Below are positions 9,687-17,947 of a DNA stretch of 64,000 bases, one piece after another. The notes beneath the pieces are model-generated. The model did not search any database, was not told the origin of the DNA, and saw only the letters and a program-made list of their open reading frames with translations. The translations under genes and the position numbers were made by a program. Position 1 is the stretch's first letter. Every line of letters begins with the position of its first letter. Source of the stretch: Phenylobacterium sp. (lineage in GTDB: Bacteria; Pseudomonadota; Alphaproteobacteria; Caulobacterales; Caulobacteraceae); the NCBI RefSeq assembly GCF_030693625.1, contig NZ_JAUYAF010000002.1, positions 20,825-84,824 of the forward strand. The letters are read 5' to 3'.

Positions 9687-10427
9687 TCAGTCGGCGGCGA
9701 TGAGGATAAAGCTCACATTGTCCGGTGCCTGACGGGCCAGGGTCGTCGCCAGCAGCCAGTCGGCCGAGGCGGCCAGGTCGTGGCGGTCGATCCCCGCCAG
9801 CTCGTCCTCGGTGACGCAGGCGGTCAGGCCATCGGAACACAGCACAAAGAGGTCGCCGGCCTGGATGGGAGCGAAGCGGCGGTCCAGGTCGATGGAGGGC
9901 GCAGATCCCACCGCGCGGGTGATGACGTGGGCGCTGGGATGGGATTTGCGGCGGGCCTCGGGCAAGGCGCCCCCGTCCACCAGTTCCTGCACCACGCTGT
10001 GGTCGCGGGTGATCGCCGACACTGTCCCTTGCCGCAGGTGATAGGCGCGGCTGTCGCCGGCCCAGAGGCAGGCATAGTGGCCCTCATGGGCCAGCAGGGT
10101 CACCACCGTCGATCCGCTGGTCGCGCCCGAGGCCGCCTGTTCGGCGAACAGCTCGGCGTTCACCCGGCGCACCTCGCCCTCGATGTCGGCGATGCAGGCA
10201 TAGCCCGAGGCGCCGTGCTCCACGTGGGACAGGGCTTCGATCAGCCGGCTGGCGGCGACATCGCCGGCCTGGTGCCCGCCCATGCCGTCGGCCACGGCCC
10301 ACAGGGTTTGGGCCCCGCACTCCAGCAGGCGGTCTTCGTTGACCGTGCGCCGGCGGCCGGCGTGGCTGCGGGAAACTGAGCGGAATCTCAGGGGCGAGGC
10401 TTCCGGCGATTGGGCCAGGGCGCTCAC
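9687..10427 (-). CDS. PP2C-type Ser/Thr protein phosphatase
   Basis: The 246-residue product is a compact PP2C phosphatase. It has the metal-binding motif ADGMGGH near residue 45, the preceding RTVNEDR segment, the GDSRAYHLR motif with TRDHSVVQ, and the C-terminal SDGLTACV and APDNVSFI motifs. It should remove phosphate from serine/threonine using two metal ions. The GTG start at 10427 overlaps the stop of the FHA gene (GTGA); a longer in-frame extension overlaps the FHA gene and is not expected to be translated. With the upstream kinase and FHA protein it forms a kinase/reader/phosphatase set like PpkA-Fha-PppA of type VI secretion systems. Confidence 0.9.
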   Translation of the reverse strand: MSALAQSPEASPLRFRSVSRSHAGRRRTVNEDRLLECGAQTLWAVADGMGGHQAGDVAASRLIEALSHVEHGASGYACIADIEGEVRRVNAELFAEQAASGATSGSTVVTLLAHEGHYACLWAGDSRAYHLRQGTVSAITRDHSVVQELVDGGALPEARRKSHPSAHVITRAVGSAPSIDLDRRFAPIQAGDLFVLCSDGLTACVTEDELAGIDRHDLAASADWLLATTLARQAPDNVSFILIAAD

Positions 10428-11425
10428 CGGGCCTCGGGGTCCGTCGCGCGGCTGTAGGCCTCGGCGAAGGCGCGCCGCAGGGCGTCGTCCTGAGTTCCCT
10501 CGGCGCGGCTGGTGAGGGCCGCGTGGCGGCGATTGTGGATGTCCCAGCATACGGCCTGGCGGCTGCGAAGCATGGAGCCTTGCGACTTGGCTTCCGCTTC
10601 GATGGTCTCCGGCGCGAAGCTCTGCAGGACGACCTCGGCCGCGGCGTCCGCGCCCCGGGCCAGGGCCGCGAGGTGCTGGTTCAGATCCTCGAAGGAGGCG
10701 CGCACCGCCTCTGCGTCCGACAGGAAGGCCGCGTCGCCGCCGGTCAGCAGGTCCTGCGCCACCTTGCGGGTGGGCGCCCACTTGAACGGGTTGTTCTGGG
10801 CCGCCCGGATGGTGGTGCGCTCCAGCTCGTGGTCGCCCTTGAAGCGGGCGCGATCGGCCATCAGCGTGGCCAGGCCGATCACCGTCTGTTGGTAGATGGC
10901 CCCCAACCGCCGCATGAGGTCGGTGGGGTCCTCCGAAGAGAGGGCTGAGGCGTCCAGCTTGGCGCCGTCGCAGAAGGCTTCCAGCAGGGAGGCGTCGCGA
11001 TGGGGCGACGGCGCGGCCGGCGGGTCGGTCCAGGTGGCCGGCAGGGGAGTCACCTGGGCCGCCAGGGGCGCGTGCAGGGTCGTGGCCAGGCCGGCGTCGG
11101 CGACCTCGTCGTTGGGCGCCTCCTCCACCAGGATGGTGAAGGCGCCCAGCCGCAGGCTCTGGCGGGCGCTTATCTCCACCGGCAGGTCGCGCGGCGCGCG
11201 CGCACCGTCGGCCAGGAAGGTCCCGTTGGTGCTGGTGTCCTTCAGCAGCAGCCGGCCGTCGACCATCTCCAGGCTGCAGTGCAGACGCGACAGCGTGCCG
11301 TCGGGATCGGGCAGGGCCCAGTCGGCCGAGACGTCACGGCCGATGGTGACCGGAAGGTCGGCGATCAGCCGCCCCTCGATCTGCTCGAAGGGCTGATCCT
11401 TGTGGAACAGGCGACAGATGTACAT
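10424..11425 (-). CDS. FHA-domain protein with TagH-like C-terminal region
   Basis: The 333-residue protein has an N-terminal FHA phosphothreonine-binding domain (about 20-110; TIGRDVSADWALPD, SRLHC, and TSTNGTFL near residue 80). A linker with a TLHAP threonine site follows. The C-terminal region from about residue 165 resembles the type VI secretion protein TagH: GLATLMADRARFKGD, a QNNPFKWAP-type NPFK motif, then the AVRASFEDLNQHLAAL segment. It probably reads phosphorylation by the upstream kinase. It starts at ATG 11425, eight bases after the kinase stop, and overlaps the phosphatase gene. The TagH similarity was judged by eye from memory of the family. Confidence 0.82.
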   Translation of the reverse strand: MYICRLFHKDQPFEQIEGRLIADLPVTIGRDVSADWALPDPDGTLSRLHCSLEMVDGRLLLKDTSTNGTFLADGARAPRDLPVEISARQSLRLGAFTILVEEAPNDEVADAGLATTLHAPLAAQVTPLPATWTDPPAAPSPHRDASLLEAFCDGAKLDASALSSEDPTDLMRRLGAIYQQTVIGLATLMADRARFKGDHELERTTIRAAQNNPFKWAPTRKVAQDLLTGGDAAFLSDAEAVRASFEDLNQHLAALARGADAAAEVVLQSFAPETIEAEAKSQGSMLRSRQAVCWDIHNRRHAALTSRAEGTQDDALRRAFAEAYSRATDPEAR

Positions 11426-11433
11426 CGTCCCCC

Positions 11434-13203
11434 CTACGCTGAGCGTCGCGGCCAGGCGGGATCGAAGGGCGTGCCCACGGCGCTGGAGGGCTGGACCGGC
11501 GCGGGCTTGGGCTGCGCCTCGGCGACCGTCGGCGCGATGCGGGTCTCGTCCAGGGCGCGCGGGCCGCCCGAGGGGCGCTCGGCCGCCTCCAGACGTTCCT
11601 GCACCGCGGTGGCGAACAGGTTGAAGCCGTCGAAGAGCTCGCCGAACTCATCCTTGCGGCCGTGGGAGATGCGGAAATCCAGGTCGCCCATGGTGGCGTC
11701 CCGCAGGGCCTGCTTCAGGCGGCGCACGGGGGCGGCCAGCATCTTGGCCAGGGTGAAGCTGATCATCCCCACCACCAGCAGGATCAGGGTGCTGAGCGCC
11801 AGCATCAGGTTGCGCGAGGTGTCGGCGGCGGCCTGCAGCTCGGCCTTACTGATGCTGACCTCGATCATGCCGAACTTGCGGTCGGCATAGAGGATGGGAT
11901 GGACGAAGCGGAAGCCGTCGCGTCCGTCATCCAGCTTGATGTCAGTCACCGTCACGTGGCGGTTGCGCTGCACCACCACCTCACCCACGGGCGGGCGATA
12001 GCGGGCGCCCAGCAGCTTGGGATCGCTGGCGCCCCGGATGATCCCCTCGGCGTCCACCATGGTCATCCAGCGTACGGACTGGTCCTTGGCGGCGGCGGCG
12101 ATGAAGGCCTGGATCGGGGTCCAGTCCTGCTCCATCGGCAGGGCGGCCGAGTTCTCCACCGACGGCAGGGCGGCGTTGCTGGCCACGAAGGCCGAGATCG
12201 AGGAGCCCGACGCCAGCGCCATGCGCTCCATGGCGCGGTACTGGCGATCGAGCACGGCGCTGACGCTGATGGCCAGGGCGATCGCGGTGACCGCCACCAT
12301 GCCCAGGGTCAAGCGGATCTGCAGGGGCAGGTACTTACGGCGCGCCGAGTCCTCGGCGTGCACGGCTTCATAGGCCTTGGCCTCGCGGGCCAGGGCGCGG
12401 GCCAGTTCCGCGCCGTCGGCGAACCGCCGCTCGGGACGTTTGGCCAGCAGCTTCTCGACGATGAAGCGCAGGCCGCCGGGGCAGCCCGGCTCCACGGTGG
12501 CGATGGAGGGCGGGTTCTGCTGGGTGATCTGGAGGGCGAGCGTCGCGGCGCTGGTCCCGGAAAAGGCCTGCTTGCCGGTGATCAGCTCGTATAGCACCAC
12601 CCCCACCGAGAACAGGTCGGAGCGGCCGTCCACCACCTGGCCCAGGGCCTGCTCGGGACTCATGTAGCGCGGCGTGCCCAGCACCTGGCCGATCTGGGTG
12701 CGGACGTGTTCCTGATCCGTGAAGGCGGCGTCCTCGGCGACCCGGGCGATCCCGAAGTCGAGGATCTTGATGGAGGTTCCGTCCCGGCCCAGCATGATGT
12801 TGGAGGGCTTGATGTCCCGGTGCACGACGCCCGACAGGTGGGCGTAGCTCAGGGCCGCGGCCAGCTGGCCGCCGATGGCCAGGACGCGGTCGCCGGAGAG
12901 CTGGCCTTCCCGAGCCAGCACCTGGTCGAGGGACTCCCCCTCCAGCAGCTCCATGGCGATGTAGGGATATCCGTCGGCCTCGCCGACGTCGTAGATCGTA
13001 ACGATGGACGGGTGGGCCAGCGCGCCGGCGGCCTTGGCCTCCCGCAGGAAGCGCATCGCATATTCGGCATTGCGCCGGTATTCCTGCTTCAGCAGCTTGA
13101 TGGCCAGCACCCGGTCGATGCTGGGATCATGGGCGCGCCAGACCTCCGCCATGGCGCCCTCGCCAATGCGTTCGCGAAGCTCGTAACGACCGATCAGGCG
13201 CAT
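11434..13203 (-). CDS. Membrane Ser/Thr protein kinase with extracytoplasmic sensor and HAMP domain
   Basis: The product from ATG 13203 is 589 residues, with GGAGGG upstream; the open frame extends 17 codons further but that part is not kinase-like. The Hanks-type kinase domain covers about residues 5-265, with the glycine loop IGEGAMAEV, a lysine in AIKLLK, the catalytic HRDIKPSN and DFGIA. Next come a membrane helix near 300-322, a periplasmic region of roughly 130 residues that looks like a Cache-type sensor, and a second membrane helix near 455-477. A HAMP-like segment and a proline-rich tail follow. A kinase with HAMP is uncommon. It heads the operon with the FHA protein and the PP2C phosphatase, its likely partners. 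Confidence 0.9.
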   Translation of the reverse strand: MRLIGRYELRERIGEGAMAEVWRAHDPSIDRVLAIKLLKQEYRRNAEYAMRFLREAKAAGALAHPSIVTIYDVGEADGYPYIAMELLEGESLDQVLAREGQLSGDRVLAIGGQLAAALSYAHLSGVVHRDIKPSNIMLGRDGTSIKILDFGIARVAEDAAFTDQEHVRTQIGQVLGTPRYMSPEQALGQVVDGRSDLFSVGVVLYELITGKQAFSGTSAATLALQITQQNPPSIATVEPGCPGGLRFIVEKLLAKRPERRFADGAELARALAREAKAYEAVHAEDSARRKYLPLQIRLTLGMVAVTAIALAISVSAVLDRQYRAMERMALASGSSISAFVASNAALPSVENSAALPMEQDWTPIQAFIAAAAKDQSVRWMTMVDAEGIIRGASDPKLLGARYRPPVGEVVVQRNRHVTVTDIKLDDGRDGFRFVHPILYADRKFGMIEVSISKAELQAAADTSRNLMLALSTLILLVVGMISFTLAKMLAAPVRRLKQALRDATMGDLDFRISHGRKDEFGELFDGFNLFATAVQERLEAAERPSGGPRALDETRIAPTVAEAQPKPAPVQPSSAVGTPFDPAWPRRSA

Positions 13204-13289
13204 TCCGCTTAACCCTCCGCCTGACGCCAGGGGCGCATGGCTCTTCGCCAGCAACCTAAGGCGGAGTCGTTAAGGGGTGGTTGGCCGAA

Positions 13290-13739
13290 TCAGGGCTTGG
13301 CGCGCACGGCGCCGCGGATGCGGACCGCGCGGGCCAGGTCGCGCTGGATCAGCGCATTGCCCGGATCCAGCTGGCTTGCCTGGGACAACAGGGCCACGGC
13401 CCGGTCGATGGCCCCGCGATTGAGCTGCTCCAGCCCCTGGGCGCGCAGCTGGGCGGCGCGGGCTGCATTGGCCCCCGGCTTGGGGGTGACGTCAGGGGCG
13501 GCGGGGCGGGGGGCGGCGGGCTTCGCCACCGGCGCCTGGGGCGACGGGCGAGGGGCGGCCGGACGCGGAGCGGCCGCGGGCCTGGAGCCGTCGGGGTTGG
13601 GGATGGGCGCCATCTTGCCATAGCCGCGCGCCGGGTCGGTCGCCGAGTCGGGCGTGGCGGCGGTGGGGCCGCTCGCGCAGGCGCTGAGCGCCAGGGCCGC
13701 GGCGAGCAGCACGAGGGGGAGCATCGGGGAGCGGGTCAT
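13290..13739 (-). CDS. Small lipoprotein with a TPR-like C-terminus
   Basis: The 149-residue product has a lipoprotein signal (hydrophobic stretch ending in the LSAC lipobox near residue 20). A long Pro/Ala-rich linker (about 35-95) leads to a C-terminal helical pair resembling one TPR unit (AQGLEQLNRGAIDRAVALL ... DPGNALIQRDLA). The ATG at 13739 overlaps the stop of the upstream EAL gene (ATGA), so expression is coupled to it. It is probably anchored in the outer or inner membrane; the partner is unknown. Confidence 0.7.
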   Translation of the reverse strand: MTRSPMLPLVLLAAALALSACASGPTAATPDSATDPARGYGKMAPIPNPDGSRPAAAPRPAAPRPSPQAPVAKPAAPRPAAPDVTPKPGANAARAAQLRAQGLEQLNRGAIDRAVALLSQASQLDPGNALIQRDLARAVRIRGAVRAKP

Positions 13740-15370
13740 GCGGAGCGGCGGCTTTCGGCGGCTTTCAGGCGTGGACGGGGCGCGGCGACGCGCCAGGCGG
13801 GGGGATCGCGGACCAGACGGCGGAAGGCTTCGCCGGTCAGAGGCTTGGAAAAGTAATAACCCTGGAAAACGTTGCATCCGAGGTCATGCAGGGTCTGGAC
13901 CTCCTCGGCGGTCTCGACGCCCTCGGCCAGGATCAGCAGGTCGAGACCCCGGCCGAGCTCGATCAGGGCCTTACAGATGGCGCGGCTGTCGCGCCGGCTC
14001 TCTATCTGGGTGACGAATTCCCGGTCGATCTTCAGTTTGTCGAAGGGCAGGTTCTTGAGGTAGCTCAGGCTAGAGTAGCCGCTGCCGAAGTCGTCGATGG
14101 CCAGGCTGACCCCCATGGCTCGCAGGTCGCCGAACAGGCGCAGGGTGCCGGTGGCGTCGGCCATGGTGGCCGTCTCGGTAAGCTCCAACTCCAAGGCCCG
14201 GGGGCTGAGGCCATGGCGCTTGAGGGTCCGCTCCACCTTCCCCACCAGGCCAGGATCCAGCAGCTGACGGGCCGACAGGTTCACCGCCACCTTGAGATCG
14301 GCCAGCCCCTCGTCCTGCCACAGCCGGGCCTCGCGGCACGCGGCGTTCAGGACCCAGAGGCCATAGCTGTCGCTGAGGCCCATCCGCTCGACGATGGGGA
14401 TGAAGCGCGCCGGCGAGATCGGACCCAGGCTGGGGTGATCCCAGCGCAGCAGCGCCTCGGCCCCGATAATCCGACCCGCCGCCAGGTCCACCACGGGCTG
14501 GAAGACCATGGTGAGCTGATCGTCGGCGATCGCCCGGGTCAGGCCCTGCTCCAGGGTGAAGGCCTCCCGCGCGATCTCGGCCGAAGGCGGCTCGGGCAGG
14601 GTGAGGTCGCCGGTCCGGGAAGTCTCGGGCCGCGCCAGGCCGGCGGTGACCCGCAGCAGAAGCTGGCCCGCGTCGTTCCCGTCGCGGGGGAAACTGACCG
14701 CCCCGGCCTCCACGGTGGGGGTGAGCAGGGTCGCGCCATCCGCCAGTTCCTGGCCGGCGACATAGACGATCGCGCGGAATTCCCTCGACGAGGCCTCCAG
14801 GTCGGGGGGGCCGCGGAACCAGACGGCGAAGCAGTCGCGGTCGATCTGGGCGATGACGTGGGCGGCGCTGGTGGCCGCGGTGAGCCGCAGGGCGAAGCGC
14901 TTCAGGGCCGAGTTGGCGGCGGCCAGGTCGAAGGCCGCGAGGCGGTCGAAGTCGGCGAACCGGATCGCGCCCAGCAGCCTCGGGCCGCAGTCGTGCGCGA
15001 TGTCGGCGTGGATTTCCTCCGCCAGGGGCTCGCGGGTCGGCATGCCGGTGGTGGGATGGATGTTGGCGGCGCGATGCTTGAGCGCGTCGAAGCGGTGTCC
15101 CAGCTCCCTGAGCAGATGGGGCAGGCTGCGTGTGGAGCCACCCTCGAACAGCCGCGCCGCCAGCCGCTCGGCCAGCACGACCTGGCTGACGACCCGGGCG
15201 AGGAGGATCGCGCCTCCGGCGAGCAGGGCGGTCGCTGCGGCGGGGTGCAGGGTCCCTGCGACGCCCCCCGAAAGCCCCACCGTCAACAGGGCGACGGACG
15301 CCGGAATAGCGACGGCGTTCGAGATCGACCACCGGCGCGCCGGGGCTTCGAAGCCGCTCTTGACCGTCAT
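13736..15370 (-). CDS. Membrane EAL-domain protein with degenerate GGDEF domain
   Basis: The 544-residue protein has two N-terminal membrane helices (about 15-35 and 42-65). A GGDEF-like region follows (about 105-255) in which the active-site motif is absent; the equivalent place reads QIDRDCFAVWF. The C-terminal EAL domain (about 275-525) keeps EALLRW, NLSARQL, DDFGSGYSSLSYLKNLP with the following lysine-containing FDKLKID, and AEGVET. These residues fit an active cyclic-di-GMP phosphodiesterase. The degenerate GGDEF part may bind nucleotide as a regulator or act as a dimer module. It is followed without a gap by the small lipoprotein gene. Confidence 0.88.
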   Translation of the reverse strand: MTVKSGFEAPARRWSISNAVAIPASVALLTVGLSGGVAGTLHPAAATALLAGGAILLARVVSQVVLAERLAARLFEGGSTRSLPHLLRELGHRFDALKHRAANIHPTTGMPTREPLAEEIHADIAHDCGPRLLGAIRFADFDRLAAFDLAAANSALKRFALRLTAATSAAHVIAQIDRDCFAVWFRGPPDLEASSREFRAIVYVAGQELADGATLLTPTVEAGAVSFPRDGNDAGQLLLRVTAGLARPETSRTGDLTLPEPPSAEIAREAFTLEQGLTRAIADDQLTMVFQPVVDLAAGRIIGAEALLRWDHPSLGPISPARFIPIVERMGLSDSYGLWVLNAACREARLWQDEGLADLKVAVNLSARQLLDPGLVGKVERTLKRHGLSPRALELELTETATMADATGTLRLFGDLRAMGVSLAIDDFGSGYSSLSYLKNLPFDKLKIDREFVTQIESRRDSRAICKALIELGRGLDLLILAEGVETAEEVQTLHDLGCNVFQGYYFSKPLTGEAFRRLVRDPPAWRVAAPRPRLKAAESRRSA

Positions 15371-15552
15371 ATGGTCGCCAATCCTGCCGGAATCCTCGTG
15401 ACCCGTTTAGCGTGTGAGGATTAATCGATCATGGGCGGGGCGGGATTATCTGCCCTGCCGGCGGCTGCGGACCTGAGATCAAGAGGGTAGAACCCCGCCG
15501 CGGGTGCGGATTGGCCGCCCACCGCTGTCGTCTCCATTCGGGGTGAAGCCGC

Positions 15553-15999
15553 TTGGCAAGTCGCTATGGCCTCGAGATCCGCGCCGCCGACAGCGTCGAC
15601 GCGCCGGGGATCACAGAACTGCTGCAGGCGGCGGGGCTGTTGGCCGCCGCCGCCTTGGCCGCGCGGCTGGAGCGGCTGAAGGCTGAGCGCGCCACGATCC
15701 TGCTGGCCATCGAGTGGGGGCCGCCCAGCGGGCTCATCGTCTTCCACGCCCGCCAGACCCTGCTGGCCGATCTCCCCTGCGCCTTCGTCAGCACCTTGGT
15801 GGTCGGACCCGACGCGCGTCGCCGCGGGATCGGACGGCTGTTGTTGAAGGCCGCCTCCCAGGCGGCCCGAAGCGCCGGCTGTGGCGAGCTGCACATATCG
15901 GTTCCCGAGGGCCAGGCAGGCCTGCGCGCCTTTTGCCAGGCGACGGGTTTCGATGAGCAGGACGCAGGCTTCGTGCGCCCGCTGCGCAAGCGGAACTGA
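15553..15999 (+). CDS. GNAT-family N-acetyltransferase
   Basis: This 148-residue protein has the GNAT fold pattern. The acetyl-CoA pyrophosphate loop is in RRRGIGRLLL (about residues 93-102), preceded by the beta-strand STLVVGPDA and followed by helix SQAARSAGC and strand ELHISV. The substrate is unknown. An in-frame TGA at 15544-15546 leaves TTG at 15553 as the only reasonable start, and GGGTGAAG lies just upstream. It stands alone, convergent with the acyl-CoA synthetase gene, whose stop is only three bases away. Confidence 0.8.
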   Translation: MASRYGLEIRAADSVDAPGITELLQAAGLLAAAALAARLERLKAERATILLAIEWGPPSGLIVFHARQTLLADLPCAFVSTLVVGPDARRRGIGRLLLKAASQAARSAGCGELHISVPEGQAGLRAFCQATGFDEQDAGFVRPLRKRN

Positions 16000-16002
16000 C
16001 GC

Positions 16003-17574
16003 CTAGATCGCCCGGGCGCGGCCCTCCCAGTAGGGCGCGCGAACCTTGTTCCGCTGGATCTTGCCGGCCTCGGAACGCGGCAGGCTGGTGGCGAAGTCGA
16101 TCTGGCGGGGGATCTTGAACTTGGCCAGATTGGCGTGGGCGAAGGCCAGAATCTCCTGCTTCAGGGCCTCGCTGGGCTCATAGCCGGCCTTGAGCTGGAT
16201 CACCGCGCGAACCTCCTCGCCGCGTTCGTCGTGGGGCACGCCCACCGTGCAGGTGTCCTCGACGGCCGGGTGCTTGATCAGCTCGTTGTCCACCTCCTGC
16301 GGGTAGATATTGACCCCGCCGGCGATGATGGTCTCGGCGTTGCGGCCGGTGAGGAACAGGTAGTCGTCCTCGTCGAAATAGCCGATGTCACCCATTGTGA
16401 AATAGCCGTCGCGGCGGTTGGCCTCGGTCTTGGCGTCGTCCTTGAAGTAGTCGAATCCCCCCTGGATATCGAGGCGCATATAGATGGCGCCGGCGACACC
16501 GACAGGACATTCCTCGCCGGCCTCGTCCAGGATGCGCGCGGCGTGCGGCGCGGGCCGTTTGCCCACCGTGCCCGGCTTCCTCAGCCATTCCTCGGAGCTC
16601 ACCACAAAGCCGACGCCACCCTCGGAACCGGCGTAGTATTCGTTCAGCACCGGCCCCCACCAGGCGATGATGGCGTGTTTCACCTCGGGCGGACACGGCG
16701 CCGCGCCATGGGTGATCTTGCGCAGGGAGCTGAGGTCGTAGCGCCCCCTCACCTCCTCCGGCAGGGCCAGCAGGCGCTGGAACATGATCGGCACGAAGTG
16801 GCCCCGCGTGATCTTGAAGTCCTCGATGGTCTTCAGGACCAGTTCGGACTCCCACTTATCCATCAGCACGGTGGGCACCCCGTTGGTCAGGGCGCGGCGC
16901 ACATCTCCAGCCAGGGGCGCGGCGTGATAGGCCGGGCCGGTGCAGAGGTGGATGTCGGTCTCGCGGTCATAGGTCTTGTCATGGCCCGGCACGACCGCCT
17001 GCGGCTTGTGCACCCCCTTGGGCCGCCCGGTGGTGCCTGACGAGTAGAGCATGGTGTAGCCGCGCACAGGATCGTCGATGTCGACGGGGGAGAACCGGGC
17101 CAGGGCCGCCTCGTACCTGACGAAGCTCGGCAGGTCCCCACCGATGGCCACCTTCAGCCCCAGGTTCGGGCACTGGCCGGCCGCCGCCACCGCGGTGGCC
17201 ACATCAGCGTCGGCGAACAGGGCCTTGGCCTCGCAGTTTTCGATGATGTAGGCGATCTCGTCGGCGGTCAGGTGCCAGTTTACCGGGCTCATGCGCACCC
17301 CCACCCGCAGGGCGGCGAACAACACGTCGGCGAACTCCACCCGGTTGGAGCACAACAGGGCGATGGAGTCCCCGGGACCCAGCCCCTGCTCCCGCAGCAG
17401 GCGGGCGATCCGGTTGGCGTTGGCGTTGAGGTCAGCGAAGGTCCGCGTGCGGCCGTTCAGCTCATGGACCGCCACCTTGTCGGGCTGCACCTGCGCCCAG
17501 ACGGCGGGCGCCATCCCGACCTCGATCGCCGCGTTCAGGCGCGATTCCAGATCGCCAACCGAAGCCTGGCTCAT
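16003..17574 (-). CDS. AMP-binding acyl-CoA synthetase
   Basis: The 523-residue enzyme belongs to the acyl-adenylate-forming family: it activates a carboxylic acid with ATP and joins it to CoA. Motifs seen are YSSGTTGRPKGV (P-loop), YYAGSEGG, GYFTMGDIGYFDEDDYLFLTGR and the C-terminal catalytic-lysine region PRSEAGKIQRNKV. The second ATG of a pair (17574 rather than 17580) is preferred because GGGGAG then lies eight bases upstream. The acid used cannot be told; short- or medium-chain or aromatic acids are possible. It diverges from the giant repeat protein gene. Confidence 0.88.
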   Translation of the reverse strand: MSQASVGDLESRLNAAIEVGMAPAVWAQVQPDKVAVHELNGRTRTFADLNANANRIARLLREQGLGPGDSIALLCSNRVEFADVLFAALRVGVRMSPVNWHLTADEIAYIIENCEAKALFADADVATAVAAAGQCPNLGLKVAIGGDLPSFVRYEAALARFSPVDIDDPVRGYTMLYSSGTTGRPKGVHKPQAVVPGHDKTYDRETDIHLCTGPAYHAAPLAGDVRRALTNGVPTVLMDKWESELVLKTIEDFKITRGHFVPIMFQRLLALPEEVRGRYDLSSLRKITHGAAPCPPEVKHAIIAWWGPVLNEYYAGSEGGVGFVVSSEEWLRKPGTVGKRPAPHAARILDEAGEECPVGVAGAIYMRLDIQGGFDYFKDDAKTEANRRDGYFTMGDIGYFDEDDYLFLTGRNAETIIAGGVNIYPQEVDNELIKHPAVEDTCTVGVPHDERGEEVRAVIQLKAGYEPSEALKQEILAFAHANLAKFKIPRQIDFATSLPRSEAGKIQRNKVRAPYWEGRARAI

Positions 17575-17947
17575 ATCCATTCTCCCCGCCCGGCATTGAG
17601 CAGCCGGTTCGGCGTCATCTTCCGGAACCCTGCGCGATGACGCAACGGCAATCCGCAACCGCGGGCGATTGAACCGGACTTCGGACCGCAACCTGTCGTT
17701 GGGAAAAAACTGCGGAGGTCGGCAAATCCTGCCACGGCCAAGGCTGCGACATTCCACGTATTCGATTGTTTTTGAACGATTTCTCTCATGGCGGTCGGAC
17801 AGGCACAGCCCTTGCAACCACGGTTAACGGGCGCGGTCGCGACGCCCGCGTAAGGGCTCGCATGCAGGGACACGGCAGACAGAAGGACCGCACGGCGCGC
17901 CATGGCGCCCCTCGCCGCGTCTTGTCCGCCGGGGCGGGACCCGCAGC
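17575..17947. other. 373-base divergent intergenic region with a sigma-54-like promoter
   Basis: The region separates the acyl-CoA synthetase gene (minus) from the giant repeat-protein gene (plus). It holds an AT-rich patch around 17755-17790 and a good -24/-12 type promoter at 17802-17816. A short open frame at 17766-17951 ends over the ATG of the repeat-protein gene but has no ribosome site and unconvincing composition, so it is not called as a gene. Confidence 0.5.
17801..17816 (+). promoter_or_regulatory. Sigma-54-type promoter candidate for the octapeptide-repeat gene
   Basis: The sequence AGGCACAGCCCTTGCA matches the RpoN consensus TGGCACG-N4-TTGC(A/T) at nearly every position. The invariant GG (17802-17803) and GC (17814-17815) are exactly ten bases apart. 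Transcription would start near 17827, leaving a leader of about 120 bases. No activator site was recognised upstream. Confidence 0.5.

Noticed and set aside
15371-15552. Possible small gene between the EAL and GNAT genes
   Set aside because: No open frame with a ribosome site; an in-frame TGA lies just before the GNAT start.
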